From: JAVBLQ01 sp031553435
GTDB taxonomy: Bacteria; Bacteroidota; Bacteroidia; Bacteroidales; Azobacteroidaceae
DNA length: 16,008 nucleotides
NCBI GenBank assembly: GCA_031553435.1
Contig: JAVBLQ010000117.1
Coordinates: forward strand, 1-16,008
Reading direction: 5' to 3'
The notes beneath the pieces are model-generated. The model made no database searches, had not been told where the DNA came from, and saw only the letters and a program-made list of their open reading frames with translations. The stretch's first letter is position 1; every line of letters begins with the position of its first letter. Position numbers and translations under genes: made by a program. Positions 15,301-16,008 of the stretch are shown here, piece by piece.

Positions 15301-16008
15301 AATATGTAAGGATCTCTGGCCGAATAATTATATGGAAATGGCAAATGGGTTGATGGCGGTAATGGCAGTTGAAACAGGAGAAGAATTTAAAGCACATGTG
15401 ATAGAAGGCAGAAAAGTTAAATCCAAAGCTTCGGATGTTATGATAACAGATTTCGAAAAAAAGATTAATATCTTGGATGAAAAAGGTAGGGTTCAATATA
15501 ATACAGACGGAACAATTAAAACAAAGCGTTCATCCAGAGCCGTAGGCCTGATACAATTTACACAAGATCCATTGGTTGATTTTGGAGAATTTAAGAATGG
15601 TGAGGGATTTGACAAATTAGACTCTGTAAAATTAAAATTCGCTCAGATGGGTGAAATAAAACAACTTGATTATGTTAAAAGATATTTTGAAAAAGCCGCG
15701 ACGAAAATCTTAAAAGCCGAAGATATCTACATACACGTGTTTGCTCCTGATCGGATTGATATGAGAAATGACGATGATGTCTTATATGACAAAAACTTGC
15801 ATCCATCAAAATATGGACAAAATAAGTCAATAGATAAGGAAAATGACAATAATGGTAAAATACAAAGAAAAGAGTTATTAAAAAGGTTTTGGGACAAATA
15901 TGAAAAAGGAAAAAACTTTATGGATATTCCTGTTTGTGAGGAAAATCCGGAAGAAGAGTCGAAAAATTCCGGTGGTTGGCATGATCCGGTGGATAATCCT
16001 CAGATAAC
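12338..16008 (+). CDS. PAAR-like (DUF4280) T6SS effector with lysozyme/transglycosylase-like domain, 3' end beyond window
   Basis: Large predicted antibacterial effector; 1223 residues are visible and the frame is still open at the edge. Residues about 17-126 form a DUF4280 PAAR-like domain (VCKGALCKCTAGTTPAKL, then GKLTCNIGGLIEILTHGQ), which would cap the VgrG spike. Residues about 130-800 are beta-rich and Ig-like, with typical strand pairs such as VTFKKAGFYFIEAYG near 245 and VTFTPYRPGKYAITATL near 575. After a CxxCxC cluster (C962, C965, C967), residues about 978-1130 resemble a phage/T6SS lysozyme or lytic transglycosylase. The visible motifs are MANGLMAVMAVETGEEFKA (candidate catalytic E1012), RAVGLIQFT (1067-1075), then QLDYVKRYF (1109-1117) and a HVFAP segment. 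An EF-hand-like loop follows (1168-1179). The last visible residues, WHDPVDNPQI, resemble the lead-in to a peptidase M23-type domain. The likely target is peptidoglycan of competitors. ATG 12338 is the only sensible start. Immunity gene not visible. Confidence 0.88.
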   Translation, partial: MEKDSDLNKNTSESGVYLVCKGALCKCTAGTTPAKLKITTHSKYYINDPAGEEKLVATVKDIQFEEPIFGNCGINNNKKCKPATVQWKIQAKAEHPTAGGFKILTVNGKLTCNIGGLIEILTHGQTQAVSSIDLDDYSAGIENAVNCLASSDEIIKEKKEEIKIAPISTLIYKDKESQKDYNIVVRKDKEVVFEAKPGTVKSPKIFAPELINWTICTREASEVMPKLKSNNPATYAHYGNKLPVTFKKAGFYFIEAYGREMSTYKYASGPQNSDGCVFQIEVIDSNKVVDIKTTPTMEFDKKNNIYIVPRGTTLLFKVETCFPLEEEDKNFFHIKIFNNADQSCEAVYYTETFSFTAKNETCYQIVASIGENKKTITIESINDDVINIEPQILIMRPDKRQVFKPIMKYGKDPDILNRIEWYINNLREHGGTRFTYHSRTSGKKKLEAFVPPAWLSALSKGKRYGLLEFAVKKCEILDLRPTDNNYPANNTTLYMGKSLTLKAFTNFEDYSVTEDGEIQWSLMLSPSGKSDNPRYDTKMDATDGDKKTHNLLSNQPMMAFGTKRTVTFTPYRPGKYAITATLNNSIKTIVITVEYGKILQWCFTDDLGNRRDKIGWKQDFYISIQVKGWENLNGKINLWIDKRKNEKFIHVPADELQKEVTFDNEGKINPVCIKKESGIWEQLTKLATEHDIDKNLRLCFTIKELSVKCENQKKTKTYQEEGDLYGQVFPDKSEGEIGRTIDVVYELDYSGFFIESDGVKLKRIVKYGEPVGAKIFVMPGRKDAEKSNNYDYSFTLKENLKGKDMVWLTQIPLCNTDAEGNLKQDINTNTMLPDLHKGITGSDFLPRIFYFELYRRKKGTKNYESKPVYIYPEDYNKAGYLENGEIKNDENIIDLQEDISVPDTNTQKVLNANTDLVNKIKLSNHRNYFLQLKVVKDTKLNRSLSNAAPIIIGEDLDKKKKCEKCICREYDLIWGREVNCKFRQKVVSICKDLWPNNYMEMANGLMAVMAVETGEEFKAHVIEGRKVKSKASDVMITDFEKKINILDEKGRVQYNTDGTIKTKRSSRAVGLIQFTQDPLVDFGEFKNGEGFDKLDSVKLKFAQMGEIKQLDYVKRYFEKAATKILKAEDIYIHVFAPDRIDMRNDDDVLYDKNLHPSKYGQNKSIDKENDNNGKIQRKELLKRFWDKYEKGKNFMDIPVCEENPEEESKNSGGWHDPVDNPQI

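Overview
The window looks like a chromosomal segment of a Bacteroidota bacterium, most likely order Bacteroidales. Several sequence features point that way. Promoter-like boxes match the Bacteroidetes -7 consensus TAnnTTTG. A lipoprotein carries a Cys-Lys-Asp-Asp-Asp surface-export signature. The DNA is AT-rich and genes lack Shine-Dalgarno sites. The gene content fits too: GH76 alpha-mannanase, a divergent AroA, PPDK, and a VgrG/DUF4280 pair of the type VI subtype iii kind. I cannot assign a genus.

Left part (1-2791, minus strand): a two-gene glycan-use unit. The upstream gene is a predicted surface lipoprotein with two carboxypeptidase-regulatory-like domains and two beta-sandwich-like halves. 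The downstream gene is a GH76 alpha-1,6-mannanase lipoprotein cut by the window edge. No SusC/SusD pair is visible. About 440 bp of AT-rich non-coding DNA follows.

Middle part (3234-9388): housekeeping genes. On the minus strand, aroA (EPSP synthase) is followed 16 nt later by a small membrane-anchored protein with a CCxxHxxC motif. Divergent from aroA is a YihX-like HAD phosphatase gene, followed by ribF (riboflavin kinase/FAD synthetase). ribF is convergent with ppdK (pyruvate phosphate dikinase).

Right part (9705-16008, plus strand): a compact type VI secretion spike/effector cassette. It holds vgrG, an unrecognised 259-residue cytoplasmic-type protein, and a very large effector that runs off the edge. 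The effector has an N-terminal PAAR-like DUF4280 domain, long Ig-like beta regions, a lysozyme/transglycosylase-like domain and an EF-hand-like loop. It ends on a motif suggesting a further domain. The likely logic is that VgrG and the PAAR-like tip carry a cell-wall-degrading toxin, with the middle protein a candidate loader. No sheath, tube, baseplate or membrane-complex genes are in view.

Four intergenic gaps hold imperfect hairpins built from short repeated words. Each gap uses a different word (ACACAAAG, GTTACAA, AATTGAGA, GGCAAAAG types). Several touch stop or start codons. They are the main non-genic signal in the window.
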